From DATKFM01 sp963810485 (GTDB lineage Bacteria; Pseudomonadota; Alphaproteobacteria; Dongiales; Dongiaceae), in the NCBI GenBank assembly GCA_963810485.1, contig CAWENQ010000008.1, forward strand, positions 124,001-188,000: a DNA stretch of 64,000 nt, read 5' to 3'. Both the position numbers and the translations under genes were made by a program. Shown in pieces: positions 48,825 to 58,635 of the stretch; the first letter of the stretch is position 1, and each line of letters opens with the position of its first letter. The notes under the pieces were generated by a model. It worked only from the letters and a program-made list of their open reading frames with translations. It had not been told where the DNA came from and ran no database searches.

Positions 48825-49880
48825 ATGCGGCTGTTTCGCCACTATACGGAAGTCCCCGCGGAGGCCCGCGGCGCCGTCGTTGCCATCGGCAATTTCGACG
48901 GCGTCCATCTCGGCCATCAGGCGGTGCTGGCGGAAGCGGCTCGGCGCGCAGCGGCGCAGCGGGCGCCCCTGGCGGTCATGACCTTCGAGCCCCATCCCCG
49001 CAGCTATTTCAAGCCGGACCAGCCGCCTTTCCGCCTTACGCCGCTGCGCATCAAGGTGCGGGCGCTGGAGGCGCTGGGCATCGAGCATCTGTTCGTGCTG
49101 CATTTCGATGCCGAGCTCGCGGCCAAGAGCGCCGAGGCCTTCGTCATCGAAGTGTTGAGCGAGGGGCTCGACGCCGCCCATGTGGTGATTGGCTACGATT
49201 TCGTTTTCGGCCGCGGCCGCACCGGCAACGCGGCGCTGATCGCCGATCTCGGTGCTGTGCATGGCTTCGATGTGACGTCGGTGTCGCCTCAGGCGACCGG
49301 CGGCGGCGAGGTCTATTCCTCCACCCACATCCGCGATCATTTGGCGGCCGGCCGCATCCGCGCGGCGACGGCGCTGCTCGGCCGGCCCTGGGAGATGGAG
49401 GGCCGCGTCGAAGCCGGCGAGAAGATTGGCCGCAGCCTCGGCTTTCCCACCGCGAATATGGCGCTGGGCGAATATGCGCTGCTGGCCCACGGCATTTATG
49501 CGGTGAAGGCGGGCATCGACGAGGGGCTCGGCACAGTCTGGCGCGACGGCGCTGCCTATGTGGGGCCGCGGCCGACGGTGGGCGGAACGAAGGCGCACCT
49601 TGAAGTGCACCTGCTGGATTTCGACGGCGACCTCTATGGCCGGCATATGCGGGCGGCCTTCATTGACCATATCCGCGGGGACAAGGCGTTTGACGGGTTG
49701 CCCGCTTTGCAGGCACAAATTGCCGAGGATTGCCAGACGGCGCGCCGTATCCTCGCCGCTTACGACGGGCCGGCGCCCGGCGCCCTGGCGCCGCTACGGC
49801 CGGCCGCGCCGCTCTCACGCGAGGGCGGCGAGTTCTATCAACAGGCCCTCGGGCCGAAATCGAGCATGAGCGACGCATGA
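48825..49880 (+). CDS. ribF: Bifunctional riboflavin kinase/FAD synthetase
   Basis: RibF phosphorylates riboflavin to FMN and adenylates it to FAD. The 351 aa product has the N-terminal adenylyltransferase motif IGNFDGVHLGHQ, FEPHPRSYF and YDFVFGRGRTGN, and the C-terminal flavokinase motif GRSLGFPTANM and GPRPTVGGTK. The ATG at 48825 gives the family start MRLFRHYTEVP; upstream in-frame codons lack family character. It overlaps ileS by ATGA (49877-49880), forming the ribF-ileS-lspA group common in Proteobacteria. Confidence 0.95.
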   Translation: MRLFRHYTEVPAEARGAVVAIGNFDGVHLGHQAVLAEAARRAAAQRAPLAVMTFEPHPRSYFKPDQPPFRLTPLRIKVRALEALGIEHLFVLHFDAELAAKSAEAFVIEVLSEGLDAAHVVIGYDFVFGRGRTGNAALIADLGAVHGFDVTSVSPQATGGGEVYSSTHIRDHLAAGRIRAATALLGRPWEMEGRVEAGEKIGRSLGFPTANMALGEYALLAHGIYAVKAGIDEGLGTVWRDGAAYVGPRPTVGGTKAHLEVHLLDFDGDLYGRHMRAAFIDHIRGDKAFDGLPALQAQIAEDCQTARRILAAYDGPAPGALAPLRPAAPLSREGGEFYQQALGPKSSMSDA

Positions 49881-52732
49881 GCGTGGACTACAAATCGACG
49901 GTCTTTCTGCCGAAGACCGACTTCCCGATGCGGGCCAACCTGCCGGAGCGCGAGCCGAAGTTCCTCGCCCGCTGGCAGGAGATGAACCTGTTCAAGCGGC
50001 TGCGCGCGGAATCGAAGGGCAAGCCGAAATTCGTCCTCCATGATGGCCCGCCCTACGCCAACGGCGCCATCCATATCGGCCATGCCCTGAACAAAATCCT
50101 GAAGGACGTGGTCAACCGCTCGCAGCAGATGCTGGGCAAGGATGCCAACTATGTCCCGGGCTGGGACTGCCATGGCCTGCCGATCGAATGGAAGATCGAG
50201 GAGAAATATCGCGCCGCCGGCAAGGACAAGGATGCTGTTCCCATCATCGAATTCCGCAAGGAGTGCCGCGATTTCGCCCAGCACTGGGTGAACGAGCAGG
50301 GCAAGGAATTCCGCCGCCTGGGCGTCGAAGGCGATTGGGAGAAGCCCTACACCACCATGTCCTTCGCCGCCGAGGCGCAGATCCTCCGGGAGATCGGCAA
50401 GTTCCTGATGAATGGCGGCCTCTACAAAGGCGCCAAGCCGGTACTGTGGTCGGCGGTGGAGAAGACCGCGCTGGCCGAGGCCGAGGTCGAGTATCACGAC
50501 CATGTCTCCAACACGATTTATGTGAAATTTCCGGTGCTGCGCTCGCCGCTGAAGGAATTGAACGGCGCTGCCGTTGTCATCTGGACGACGACGCCCTGGA
50601 CCATCCCCGGCAACCGGGCGATGGCCTTCGGCAAGGAGATGGAATACCAGATCATCGCGGTGACGTCGGTCGCCGAGGGCAGCCTGGTGCGCGTTGGCGA
50701 CAAGCTGCTGATCGCCACCGAACTGCGCGCGACCTTCGAAAAAGAGACCGGCATCTCGGCTGCCGACCCGCTGTGGTCGGGCAAGGGCGACGCGCTCACG
50801 GGCACGATGTCTGCGCATCCGCTGCGCGGCAAAGGCTACGACTTCGACGTGCCGATGTTCGCCGGCGAGTTCGTCACCACGGAGCAGGGCACCGGCATCG
50901 TCCATATCGCGCCGGGCCATGGCGCCGATGACTGGGAACTGGGCCGCGCCAACGGCATCGAAGTGCCGCAAACCGTCAGCGAGGACGGCTCGTTCTATCC
51001 CCATGTGCCGCTGTTCGCCGGCAAGCGCGTGCTGCGCCCCGACGGCAAGAAGGGCGATGCCGATCCCTCCGTCATCGCCGCGCTGAAAGAGGCCGGCGTA
51101 TTGCTGGCCCAGGGCAAGCTCACCCACAGCTATCCCCATAGCTGGCGCTCGAAGGCGCCGCTGATCTTCCGCAATACCGCGCAGTGGTTCATCTCCATGG
51201 ACACGAACGATCTGCGCAAGAAGGCGCTGGCCGCCATCGACGCCACGAGATTCGTTCCCGCCCAGGGCCGCAACCGCCTCTATGCCATGATCGAGCAGCG
51301 GCCGGACTGGTGCGTGTCGCGCCAGCGCGCCTGGGGCGTGCCGATCGGCGTGTTCGTGAACAAGAAGACCGGCCAGCCGCTGCGGGACCAGAAGATCATC
51401 GACCGCATTGCCGATGTGTTCGAGAAGGAGGGCGCCGACGCCTGGTATTCGAGCCCGCCCTCCCGCTTCCTCGGCAATGAACACAATGCCGACGACTACG
51501 AACAGGTGAAGGACATCATCGAGGTCTGGTTCGAGAGCGGCTCGTCACACGCCTTCGTGCTGGAGCCGCGCAAGGACACGGACCTGGCCTGGCCCGCCGA
51601 TCTCTATCTCGAAGGCTCCGACCAGCATCGCGGCTGGTTCCATTCATCGCTGCTTGAATCCTGCGGCACGCGCGGCCGGGCACCCTACAACGCCTTGCTG
51701 ACCCATGGTTTCACGCTGGATGAACAGGGCCGCAAGATGGCCAAGTCCCTGGGCAATGTGGTGGCGCCCCAGGATGTGATGAAACAGCATGGCGCCGACA
51801 TCCTGCGCCTGTGGGTGGTGGGCTCGAATTATGTCGAGGATCAGAGCATCGGCCCCAACATCCTGAAGTTCCATTCCGAGCGCTATCGCCGCCTGCGCCA
51901 GACATTCCGCTATCTCCTGGGCGCGCTCGAAGGCTTCGACGCCAAGGAGCGGGTCAAGCCGGCGCAGATGCCGGAGATCGAACGCTGGGTGCTGCATCGC
52001 CTAGCGGATCTCGATGCCCATGTACGGCGCTGCGTGGATGATTTCGAATTCGGCGATCTCTGCACCGCCGTCTACAATTTCTGCGACAGCGATCTCTCCG
52101 CCTTCTATTTCGATGTGCGGAAGGACGCGCTCTATTGCGACAAGCCCGACAGCCTGCGCCGCCGCGCCGCGCGCACGGTGTTCGACCGGGTCTTCAACTG
52201 CCTCGTCACCTGGCTGGCGCCGATCCTCTGCTTCACAGCCGAGGAGGCCTGGCAATTCCGCAACGGCCGCACGGAGAACGAGGCCTGGACCGACAGCGTG
52301 CATCTCCGCACCTACCCGGAGGTGCCGCAGAACTGGCGCGACGAGGCGCTGGCGGCGAAATGGAGCAAGATCCGCGACCTCCGCCGCGTGGTCACCGGCG
52401 CGATCGAATTGGAACGCGCGAACAAGCGCATCGGCGCCAGCCTGCAGGCCCATCCGAAGATCTTCGCCAACGGCGCCTACATAGACGCGCTCGCCGGCAT
52501 CGATCTCGCGGAGATCTCCATCACCTCGGCGGCAACCTTGCAGCCGGGCACGGCACCGGCGGGCGCGTTCACGTTGACCGATGTGCCGGATGTGGCCGTG
52601 GTGGTCGAACCGGCCGACGGCGACAAATGCGAGCGCTGCTGGCGTGTGCTGCCGGATGTGGGCGATCACGGCCATGACGGCGTCTGCGGCCGCTGCGCCG
52701 AGGCGCTCGGACCGCGCGCCGCGGCGGAGTAG
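49877..52732 (+). CDS. ileS: Isoleucyl-tRNA synthetase
   Basis: IleS charges tRNA-Ile. The 951 aa class I enzyme has HIGH at 66-69 (HIGHALNKILKD), KMAKS at 620-624, and the editing domain between them. The C-terminal zinc finger has Cys918/Cys921 and Cys937/Cys940 (CERCW and CGRC). The ATG at 49877 is chosen because it gives MSVDYKSTVFLPKTDFPMR and overlaps the ribF stop. All motifs are intact. lspA follows 3 bases after its stop. Confidence 0.98.
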   Translation: MSVDYKSTVFLPKTDFPMRANLPEREPKFLARWQEMNLFKRLRAESKGKPKFVLHDGPPYANGAIHIGHALNKILKDVVNRSQQMLGKDANYVPGWDCHGLPIEWKIEEKYRAAGKDKDAVPIIEFRKECRDFAQHWVNEQGKEFRRLGVEGDWEKPYTTMSFAAEAQILREIGKFLMNGGLYKGAKPVLWSAVEKTALAEAEVEYHDHVSNTIYVKFPVLRSPLKELNGAAVVIWTTTPWTIPGNRAMAFGKEMEYQIIAVTSVAEGSLVRVGDKLLIATELRATFEKETGISAADPLWSGKGDALTGTMSAHPLRGKGYDFDVPMFAGEFVTTEQGTGIVHIAPGHGADDWELGRANGIEVPQTVSEDGSFYPHVPLFAGKRVLRPDGKKGDADPSVIAALKEAGVLLAQGKLTHSYPHSWRSKAPLIFRNTAQWFISMDTNDLRKKALAAIDATRFVPAQGRNRLYAMIEQRPDWCVSRQRAWGVPIGVFVNKKTGQPLRDQKIIDRIADVFEKEGADAWYSSPPSRFLGNEHNADDYEQVKDIIEVWFESGSSHAFVLEPRKDTDLAWPADLYLEGSDQHRGWFHSSLLESCGTRGRAPYNALLTHGFTLDEQGRKMAKSLGNVVAPQDVMKQHGADILRLWVVGSNYVEDQSIGPNILKFHSERYRRLRQTFRYLLGALEGFDAKERVKPAQMPEIERWVLHRLADLDAHVRRCVDDFEFGDLCTAVYNFCDSDLSAFYFDVRKDALYCDKPDSLRRRAARTVFDRVFNCLVTWLAPILCFTAEEAWQFRNGRTENEAWTDSVHLRTYPEVPQNWRDEALAAKWSKIRDLRRVVTGAIELERANKRIGASLQAHPKIFANGAYIDALAGIDLAEISITSAATLQPGTAPAGAFTLTDVPDVAVVVEPADGDKCERCWRVLPDVGDHGHDGVCGRCAEALGPRAAAE

Positions 52733-52735
52733 CGC

Positions 52736-53266
52736 GTGCGGCTGTTCCGGTTGGGTATCGTTGTCGCGGCCGCCGCGTTGCTGATGGATCAGGTCAGCAA
52801 ATGGTGGATCCGCGACGTGCTCATGGATTCGCCGCACAATATCCCCATCACCTCGTTCTTCGATCTCGTCTTCGCCTGGAATCCAGGAATTGCCTTCAGC
52901 TTGTTCGGCATGGTGGCTCCGTGGGGACTTATCGTGGTCGTTGCGCTGGCCATCGTCGTCGGCCTCGGCGTCTGGCTGTCCCGGCAGATCCACCGCTGGC
53001 CGGCCATCGGCCTCGGCTTCATCATCGGCGGCGCCCTGGGCAATGTCGTCGATCGCTTCCGCTTTCAAGCCGTCTTCGATTTCCTCTGGTTCCACGGCGA
53101 GGCCTATCCTGGTTTTTGCCGCATTCTCGAAACAGTCTGGCTGGGCGGATTCGGCTGCCAATGGCCGGCCTTCAACCTGGCGGATACCTGCATTTTCATC
53201 GGCGTTTCGATGCTCGTCTTGGACGGATTGTTCCGGCGCGAGGAAAAGGGTAAAACAGCGCCGTAA
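52736..53266 (+). CDS. lspA: Prolipoprotein signal peptidase (signal peptidase II)
   Basis: LspA cleaves lipoprotein signal peptides at the inner membrane. The 176 aa product has four membrane helices, the N-terminal MDQVSKWWIRD and the two catalytic aspartates in NVVDRFRF and FNLADTCIFIG. Its start is GTG 52736, 3 bases after ileS, as is common in this operon. A cysteine-containing loop (ETVWLGGFGCQWPAF) lies just before the second aspartate. Confidence 0.95.
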   Translation: MRLFRLGIVVAAAALLMDQVSKWWIRDVLMDSPHNIPITSFFDLVFAWNPGIAFSLFGMVAPWGLIVVVALAIVVGLGVWLSRQIHRWPAIGLGFIIGGALGNVVDRFRFQAVFDFLWFHGEAYPGFCRILETVWLGGFGCQWPAFNLADTCIFIGVSMLVLDGLFRREEKGKTAP

Positions 53267-53278
53267 CAGGAGACACAG

Positions 53279-53848
53279 ATGCGTCATAACCCACTGGCTG
53301 GATTGGCTATTCTGACGGTTGCGCTGGCCCTCGCGGGCTGCGGCAACTCGTTTCGCGAGTCCCTGGGCCTGACCCGGACGGCGCCCGACGAGTTTCAGGT
53401 CATCGCCCATGCGCCGTTGAGCATGCCGCCTGATATCAACCTCAAGCCGCCGGCACCGGGCGCGCCCCGCCCGCAGGAGCCGGCGACTCGCGACCAGGCG
53501 CAGTCGATCGTCGTCGGCGCGAGCACCGGCGAACCGGCGCCGATGATCGATCTCACCGGACGTTCGACCGGGGAAGCGGCCCTGTTGACCACCGCCGGCG
53601 CCGTCGATGTGGACCCGAACATCCGGCAGATCGTCGAAGAGGAGACGGCGTCCCAAGTCGAGCGCGACCGTTCCGTGGTCGGCCGCCTGGTGTTCTGGCA
53701 CGAACAGGAACCCTATGGCACCATTGTCGATCCCGTGGGCGAGAGCCGGCGCATCCAGGAGAACATGGAACAAGGCAAGCCGATGACCGAAGGCGATACG
53801 CCCTATATCAAGGGCAAGAAGAAGGGCCTGCTGGAAGGCATCTTCTGA
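53279..53848 (+). CDS. bamF: BamF-type lipoprotein (DUF3035)
   Basis: The 189 aa product has a lipoprotein signal ending LALAGC near residue 21, then a mostly disordered mature part with the segments TAPDEFQVIAHAPLSMPPDI and DPNIRQIVEEETA that define DUF3035. In Alphaproteobacteria this family is BamF, a lipoprotein of the outer-membrane beta-barrel assembly machine. GGAGAC precedes the ATG. It follows lspA by 12 bases, and a strong terminator follows it. The symbol rests on family memory. Confidence 0.8.
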   Translation: MRHNPLAGLAILTVALALAGCGNSFRESLGLTRTAPDEFQVIAHAPLSMPPDINLKPPAPGAPRPQEPATRDQAQSIVVGASTGEPAPMIDLTGRSTGEAALLTTAGAVDVDPNIRQIVEEETASQVERDRSVVGRLVFWHEQEPYGTIVDPVGESRRIQENMEQGKPMTEGDTPYIKGKKKGLLEGIF

Positions 53849-53880
53849 GCCGCTGACGCTGATGTGATGTCACCTTTTCG

Positions 53881-53906
53881 ACGGGCGCCGCTGCAACGGC
53901 GCCCGT
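53881..53906 (+). terminator. Intrinsic terminator after bamF
   Basis: ACGGGCGCCG (53881-53890) pairs perfectly with CGGCGCCCGT (53897-53906) around a 6-base loop CTGCAA, followed by TTGC. It lies 32 bases after the bamF stop and 47 bases before the M16 gene, closing the ribF-ileS-lspA-bamF unit. Confidence 0.75.
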
Positions 53907-53952
53907 TTGCGCTATATCACCCCCAGTCGCAACCGTTCCCAACGGGCAATTC

Positions 53953-55311
53953 ATGAACCTCTCGGCCATTCACACTCGGATCGCGGCGGCGCTGGCCGCC
54001 CTCATTCTCGGCAGCGCCGGCACCGGCATGGCGCAGGCGAAAGTGTTCGATCCCCAGACCTTCACCCTGGCCAACGGCCTGCAGGTGGTAGTGGTGGAGA
54101 ATCACCGGGCGCCCGTGGTCACCCACATGGTCTGGTACCGCTGTGGCGCCGCCGACGAGAAACCGGGGAAGACCGGCATCGCGCATTTCCTCGAGCATCT
54201 GATGTTCAAGGGCACCAAGACGGTGCCGCCTGGCGCCTTCTCCACCGAGGTGGCGCGCTATGGCGGCGACGAGAACGCCTTCACCTCATCGGACTACACC
54301 GCCTATTTCCAATCGGTGGCGGTCGAGCGCCTGGAAGACGTGATGCGGCTCGAGGCCGACCGCATGGCCAATCTCGTGCTCACCGACAAGGAAGTGCTGC
54401 CGGAACGGGACGTGATCCTGGAAGAGCGGCGGCAGCGCACCGATAACGAGCCGGGCGCGCGCCTGTCGGAGATGATGCGCGCCGGTCTGTTCCTGAATCA
54501 TCCCTATCGCATGCCCGTCATCGGCTGGGAGCACGAGATGCGTGGCCTGACCACGGCGGATGCGCTCGACTGGTACGGCCACTGGTATGCGCCCAACAAC
54601 GCGATCCTGATCATCGCCGGCGACGTCACCGTGGATCAGGTGCGGCCGCTGGCGGAGAAGTACTACGGCGTCATCGCCAAGCGCGACGTGCCCGTGCGCA
54701 GCCGGCCGCAGGAGCCGGCGCAATTCGCGCCGCGCCGCGTGACGTTGGAAAGCGCCGACGTGAAACGGGGGCAATGGTCGCGCCAGTATCAGGCGCCCAG
54801 CTATCGGATCGGGCCTAAGGAAGACGTCTATGCGCTGGAGCTGCTGGCCGAAATTCTCGGCGGCAACACCACCAGCCGCCTGTACCGCCGGCTGGTGGTC
54901 GATGACCGCATCGCGGCCAGCGCCGGCGCCTATTTCGATTCCGACACCTACGATCTCGGCACCTTCGGCTTCTATGCGGTGCCGCCGCCGGGAACCGATG
55001 CCGCCATCGTCGAGAAGGCCACGGACGAAGAGATCGCCCGCCTGCTGCGCGACGGCGTCACCGACGCGGAACTGGCGGCGGCGAAAAAGGCGCTGCTGTC
55101 CGACGCCATCAAGGCGCGCGACAGCATCGCCGGGCCTGCGCGTATCATCGGCGCCAGCCTCACCACCGGCAGCACCCTCGAGGATATCGAAGAATGGCCG
55201 GACCGCATCCAGGCGGTCACCGCGGCGCAGGTCAAGACCGCCGCGGCGAAAGTGCTGCAGATCAACTATTCGGTGACCGGCACGCTGCTGCCGAGCGGAG
55301 GCGCGCAATGA
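53953..55311 (+). CDS. M16 family zinc peptidase, active subunit
   Basis: The 452 aa product has a signal peptide (AAALAALILGSAGTGMAQA) and the M16 zinc motif His78-Phe-Leu-Glu81-His82 (AHFLEHLMFKG), with the downstream glutamate in the DVILEERRQRTDNEPGARL region. It is the active partner of a periplasmic M16A-type (PqqL/mitochondrial-processing-like) pair; the neighbouring gene is the inactive partner. Substrate unknown. It overlaps the second M16 gene by ATGA at 55308-55311. Confidence 0.92.
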   Translation: MNLSAIHTRIAAALAALILGSAGTGMAQAKVFDPQTFTLANGLQVVVVENHRAPVVTHMVWYRCGAADEKPGKTGIAHFLEHLMFKGTKTVPPGAFSTEVARYGGDENAFTSSDYTAYFQSVAVERLEDVMRLEADRMANLVLTDKEVLPERDVILEERRQRTDNEPGARLSEMMRAGLFLNHPYRMPVIGWEHEMRGLTTADALDWYGHWYAPNNAILIIAGDVTVDQVRPLAEKYYGVIAKRDVPVRSRPQEPAQFAPRRVTLESADVKRGQWSRQYQAPSYRIGPKEDVYALELLAEILGGNTTSRLYRRLVVDDRIAASAGAYFDSDTYDLGTFGFYAVPPPGTDAAIVEKATDEEIARLLRDGVTDAELAAAKKALLSDAIKARDSIAGPARIIGASLTTGSTLEDIEEWPDRIQAVTAAQVKTAAAKVLQINYSVTGTLLPSGGAQ

Positions 55312-56678
55312 CCGGACTCCTGGTGATGATCGGCCGCTGCCCGCGCGCCGCCACGGCACTTCTTCTCGCCGGCCTGTTCGCGCTCGCCTCGCCGGCCCGC
55401 GCGATCGAGCTGCAGGAAGTCACCAGCCCCGGCGGGATCAAGGCCTGGCTGGTGGAGGATCACAGCATTCCCCTGATCTCGCTCAGTCTCGCCTTCCGGG
55501 GCGGCTCGGTGCTCGATCCCGCGGGCAAGGAAGGCATGACAAGCCTGCTGTCCAGCCTGCTGGATGAAGGGGCGGGCGACCTGGATTCCCACGGGTTCCA
55601 GCAGACGCTCAACGACCTCTCCATCGACTGGCGCTTCGATGCCGGCATGGACGAGTTCAGCGGCGGCCTCCGCACCCTGACGGAGAATCGCGATCGGGCC
55701 TTCGATCTGCTTCGGCTTGGCCTGACCCAGCCGCGCTTCGATGCCGATCCGGTGGAGCGGCTCCGCGGCCAGCTCCTGAGCTCCATCGCCGGCGATGTCG
55801 GCGATCCTTCTTCCATCGCCAACCGCGCCTGGTGGCGTCTGGGTTACCCCGGCCATCCCTATAGCCGCCAGACCAGCGGCACCGAGGCGGGTCTCAAGGC
55901 GGTCACCGTCGAGGATTTCCGCGCCTATATGAAGCGCGTCTTTGCCCGCGACAATCTGATCGTCGGCGTGGTCGGCGACATCACGCCGGCGGATCTGGGC
56001 ATGCTGCTGGACAAGACCTTCGGCGCGCTGCCGGAGAAGGCCGATCTGCCTGCCATCGCCGAGGCCGCGCCGGCCGATGGCGGCACCACCATCGTCGTCG
56101 ACCGCGATATCCCTCAGAGCGTGGTGCTGTTCGGCCATGAAGGCCTCAAGCGGCACGATCCCGATTTCTTCGCCGCCTATGTCATGAACTATATCCTCGG
56201 CGGCGGCGGTTTCTCGTCGCGGCTCACCGAGGAGGTGCGGGAAAAGCGCGGTCTCGCCTATTCCATCGCCACCGATCTGGTGACGCTGGATCATACGGGC
56301 CTCATCATGGGTACGGTGGCGACGAAGAATGAGAGCGTTGCGGAGACCCTGGATATCCTGCGCCGTGAATGGTCGCGGCTGGCGGTGGACGGGCCTACGG
56401 CGGAAGAGATCGCCGACGCCAAATCCTACATCACCGGTTCCTACGCCCTGCGCTTCTCCAGCAGCCAGCGCATCGCCGATATTCTTGTTGCCGTGCAGGA
56501 GGAAGGCTTCGGTTCGGATTATTTCAGGATGCGCAATAGCTATGTCGAAGCGGTCACCGGCGAGGACGTGAAGCGCGTGGCGAAGCGGCTGCTCGATCCC
56601 GCGAAGCTGCTGGTCGTGGTCGTGGGCAAGCCGGCCGGCGTGACGGCCACGGCGCCGGCGCCGGAAGGGCTGTTCTAG
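55308..56678 (+). CDS. M16 family peptidase-like, non-catalytic subunit
   Basis: The 456 aa product has a signal peptide (AATALLLAGLFALASPARA) and the M16 fold, but the zinc motif is replaced by KEGMTSLLSSLLDEGAG, with no HxxEH. The C-terminal half has the characteristic GGGGFSSRLTEEVREKRGLAYSI segment. Together with the upstream gene it would form an active-inactive heterodimer. The ATG at 55308 is chosen because the signal peptide then starts at once. Confidence 0.9.
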   Translation: MTGLLVMIGRCPRAATALLLAGLFALASPARAIELQEVTSPGGIKAWLVEDHSIPLISLSLAFRGGSVLDPAGKEGMTSLLSSLLDEGAGDLDSHGFQQTLNDLSIDWRFDAGMDEFSGGLRTLTENRDRAFDLLRLGLTQPRFDADPVERLRGQLLSSIAGDVGDPSSIANRAWWRLGYPGHPYSRQTSGTEAGLKAVTVEDFRAYMKRVFARDNLIVGVVGDITPADLGMLLDKTFGALPEKADLPAIAEAAPADGGTTIVVDRDIPQSVVLFGHEGLKRHDPDFFAAYVMNYILGGGGFSSRLTEEVREKRGLAYSIATDLVTLDHTGLIMGTVATKNESVAETLDILRREWSRLAVDGPTAEEIADAKSYITGSYALRFSSSQRIADILVAVQEEGFGSDYFRMRNSYVEAVTGEDVKRVAKRLLDPAKLLVVVVGKPAGVTATAPAPEGLF

Positions 56679-56793
56679 AGCGATTCGGGGCGGGGCGATT
56701 CGGGCCGGCCGCTGGCTGCATAGGCTGCTCTCTGCTAGGATCGCGACCGCTTCCCGATTCGCAATTCTCCCGCAAATTCGCAGGCTGTCAGTC

Positions 56794-58623
56794 ATGCCGA
56801 TTCGCGTCCTTCCGCCCAATCTGGTCAACCGGATCGCCGCCGGCGAGGTGATCGAACGGCCGGCCTCGGCGGTGAAGGAGCTGGTGGAAAACGCCATCGA
56901 CGCCGGGGCGCGGAATATCGAGGTGACGCTGCGCGACGGCGGCCGCGGCTTGATCGCCGTGGCCGATGATGGCCTGGGCATGACGCCGGCCGAACTGGCG
57001 CTGGCGGTGGAACGCCACGCCACATCGAAATTGCCCGGCGACGACCTCGTCAACATCGCCACCCTGGGTTTCCGCGGCGAGGCGCTGCCGTCGATCGGCG
57101 CCGTCGGCCGGCTGACCATCACCTCGCGCAAATCCGGCGCGGCCGAGGCCTGGCGCATCGCCGTCGATGGCGGTGCCAAGGGCGAGCCGGAACCGGCGGC
57201 GCTGTCGGCGGGTACGCGGGTGGAATTGCGGGATCTGTTCTACGCCACGCCGGCGCGGCTCAAATTCCTCAAGGCGGTGCGGACGGAACTGGATCACGCC
57301 GCCGACATCGTCAACCGGCTGGCGATGGCCTGCCCGGAAATCGCCTTCTCGCTGTTCGACGATGCGCGCGCCGTCCTGCGCTATGCCCCATCGGGCGATC
57401 TGCTGCAGGACGCTGCGGCGGTGCGGCTGGCGCGGCTGTCCCAGGTGATGGGCCGCGATTTCGCCGACAATGCGCTGCCCATCGATACCCTGCGCGAATC
57501 CGTGCGGCTGTCGGGCTATGTCGGCCTGCCGACGCTGAACCGCGCGACCTCGGCGCAGCAATATCTGTTCGTCAATGGGCGCCCGGTGCGCGACCGCCTG
57601 CTGCAGGGCGCGGTGCGCGGCGCCTATCAGGATTTCCTCGCCCGCGACCGACATCCGCTGGTGGCGCTGTTCGTCGATCTGCCGGCGGAAGAGGTGGATG
57701 TGAACGTCCATCCGACCAAGGCCGAGGTGCGCTTCCGCGATCCCGGGTTGGTGCGCGGCCTGATCGTCGGCGCCTCCAAGCATGCGCTGGCGGCGGCCGG
57801 CCACCGCGCCTCAACCACCGTGTCGCTGGCGGCTCTCGGCAGTTTCCGCCCGGGCGAAAGGCCGCTGTCGGCGGCGAATAGCTGGCGGCCGCAGCACGGG
57901 TCCGCGCCACGCGGCTTCGGCGAACAGACCGCTGCGCTCTATGCACCTTACGAACTGCCGTCGGTGGATCCGCGGACCACCGACATGTCGGGCCTGCATG
58001 CACCCTCGGCGCCGCCCGCGGCCGATGGCGCTCCAGATGGCGCTCATCCCCTGGGTGCTGCGCGGGCGCAGTTGCATGAAACCTACATCATCGCCCAAAC
58101 AGCCGACGGCTTGGTCATCGTCGATCAGCATGCGGCCCATGAGCGGCTGGTCTATGAACGGATGAAAGCGGCGTTGGCGCAGGCCGGCATCGCCCGCCAG
58201 GTATTGCTGATCCCCGCCGTCGTGGAGATGGACGAAGCGGCGGCGCAGCGCATCGTCAACAGACGCGGCGAGCTGGCGGAGCTGGGCCTGGTGATCGAGG
58301 CCTTCGGGCCCGGCGCCGTCGTGGTGCGCGAGGTGCCGGCGCTGCTGGGCGTCACCGACGCGGCGGGACTGATCCGCGACCTGGCCGACGAGCTAGCGGA
58401 ATTCGGCCAGGCGCTGAGCCTGAAGGAGCGGCTGGAGCAGATCTGCGGCACCATGGCCTGCCATGGCAGCGTGCGCGCCGGGCGGCGGCTGGCGCCGGCG
58501 GAGATGGATGCGCTGCTGCGGGAGATGGAGGCGACGCCCCATTCCGGCCAGTGCAATCACGGCCGCCCGACCTATGTGGAACTGAAGCTCTCGGATATCG
58601 AGCGGCTGTTCGGCCGGCGGTAG
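56794..58623 (+). CDS. mutL: DNA mismatch repair protein MutL
   Basis: MutL links MutS to downstream repair. The 609 aa product has the GHKL ATPase motifs (ELVENAIDAGA, DDGLGM, RHATSKL, LGFRGEALPSI), a linker at about 320-425, and a C-terminal dimerisation domain. There Asp444-Gln-His-Ala with Glu450 and Glu455 forms the DQHA(X)2E(X)4E endonuclease motif, supported by ACHGSVR and CNHGRPTY. It should nick DNA itself, as in MutH-less bacteria. It follows a 115-base gap that includes a GCGATTCGGG direct repeat. Confidence 0.97.
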   Translation: MPIRVLPPNLVNRIAAGEVIERPASAVKELVENAIDAGARNIEVTLRDGGRGLIAVADDGLGMTPAELALAVERHATSKLPGDDLVNIATLGFRGEALPSIGAVGRLTITSRKSGAAEAWRIAVDGGAKGEPEPAALSAGTRVELRDLFYATPARLKFLKAVRTELDHAADIVNRLAMACPEIAFSLFDDARAVLRYAPSGDLLQDAAAVRLARLSQVMGRDFADNALPIDTLRESVRLSGYVGLPTLNRATSAQQYLFVNGRPVRDRLLQGAVRGAYQDFLARDRHPLVALFVDLPAEEVDVNVHPTKAEVRFRDPGLVRGLIVGASKHALAAAGHRASTTVSLAALGSFRPGERPLSAANSWRPQHGSAPRGFGEQTAALYAPYELPSVDPRTTDMSGLHAPSAPPAADGAPDGAHPLGAARAQLHETYIIAQTADGLVIVDQHAAHERLVYERMKAALAQAGIARQVLLIPAVVEMDEAAAQRIVNRRGELAELGLVIEAFGPGAVVVREVPALLGVTDAAGLIRDLADELAEFGQALSLKERLEQICGTMACHGSVRAGRRLAPAEMDALLREMEATPHSGQCNHGRPTYVELKLSDIERLFGRR

Positions 58624-58635
58624 TCAGAGGCGCCG

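Noticed and set aside
52001..53773. 590-residue open frame antisense to ileS, lspA and bamF
   Set aside because: It runs across three real genes on the other strand and has no recognisable domain.
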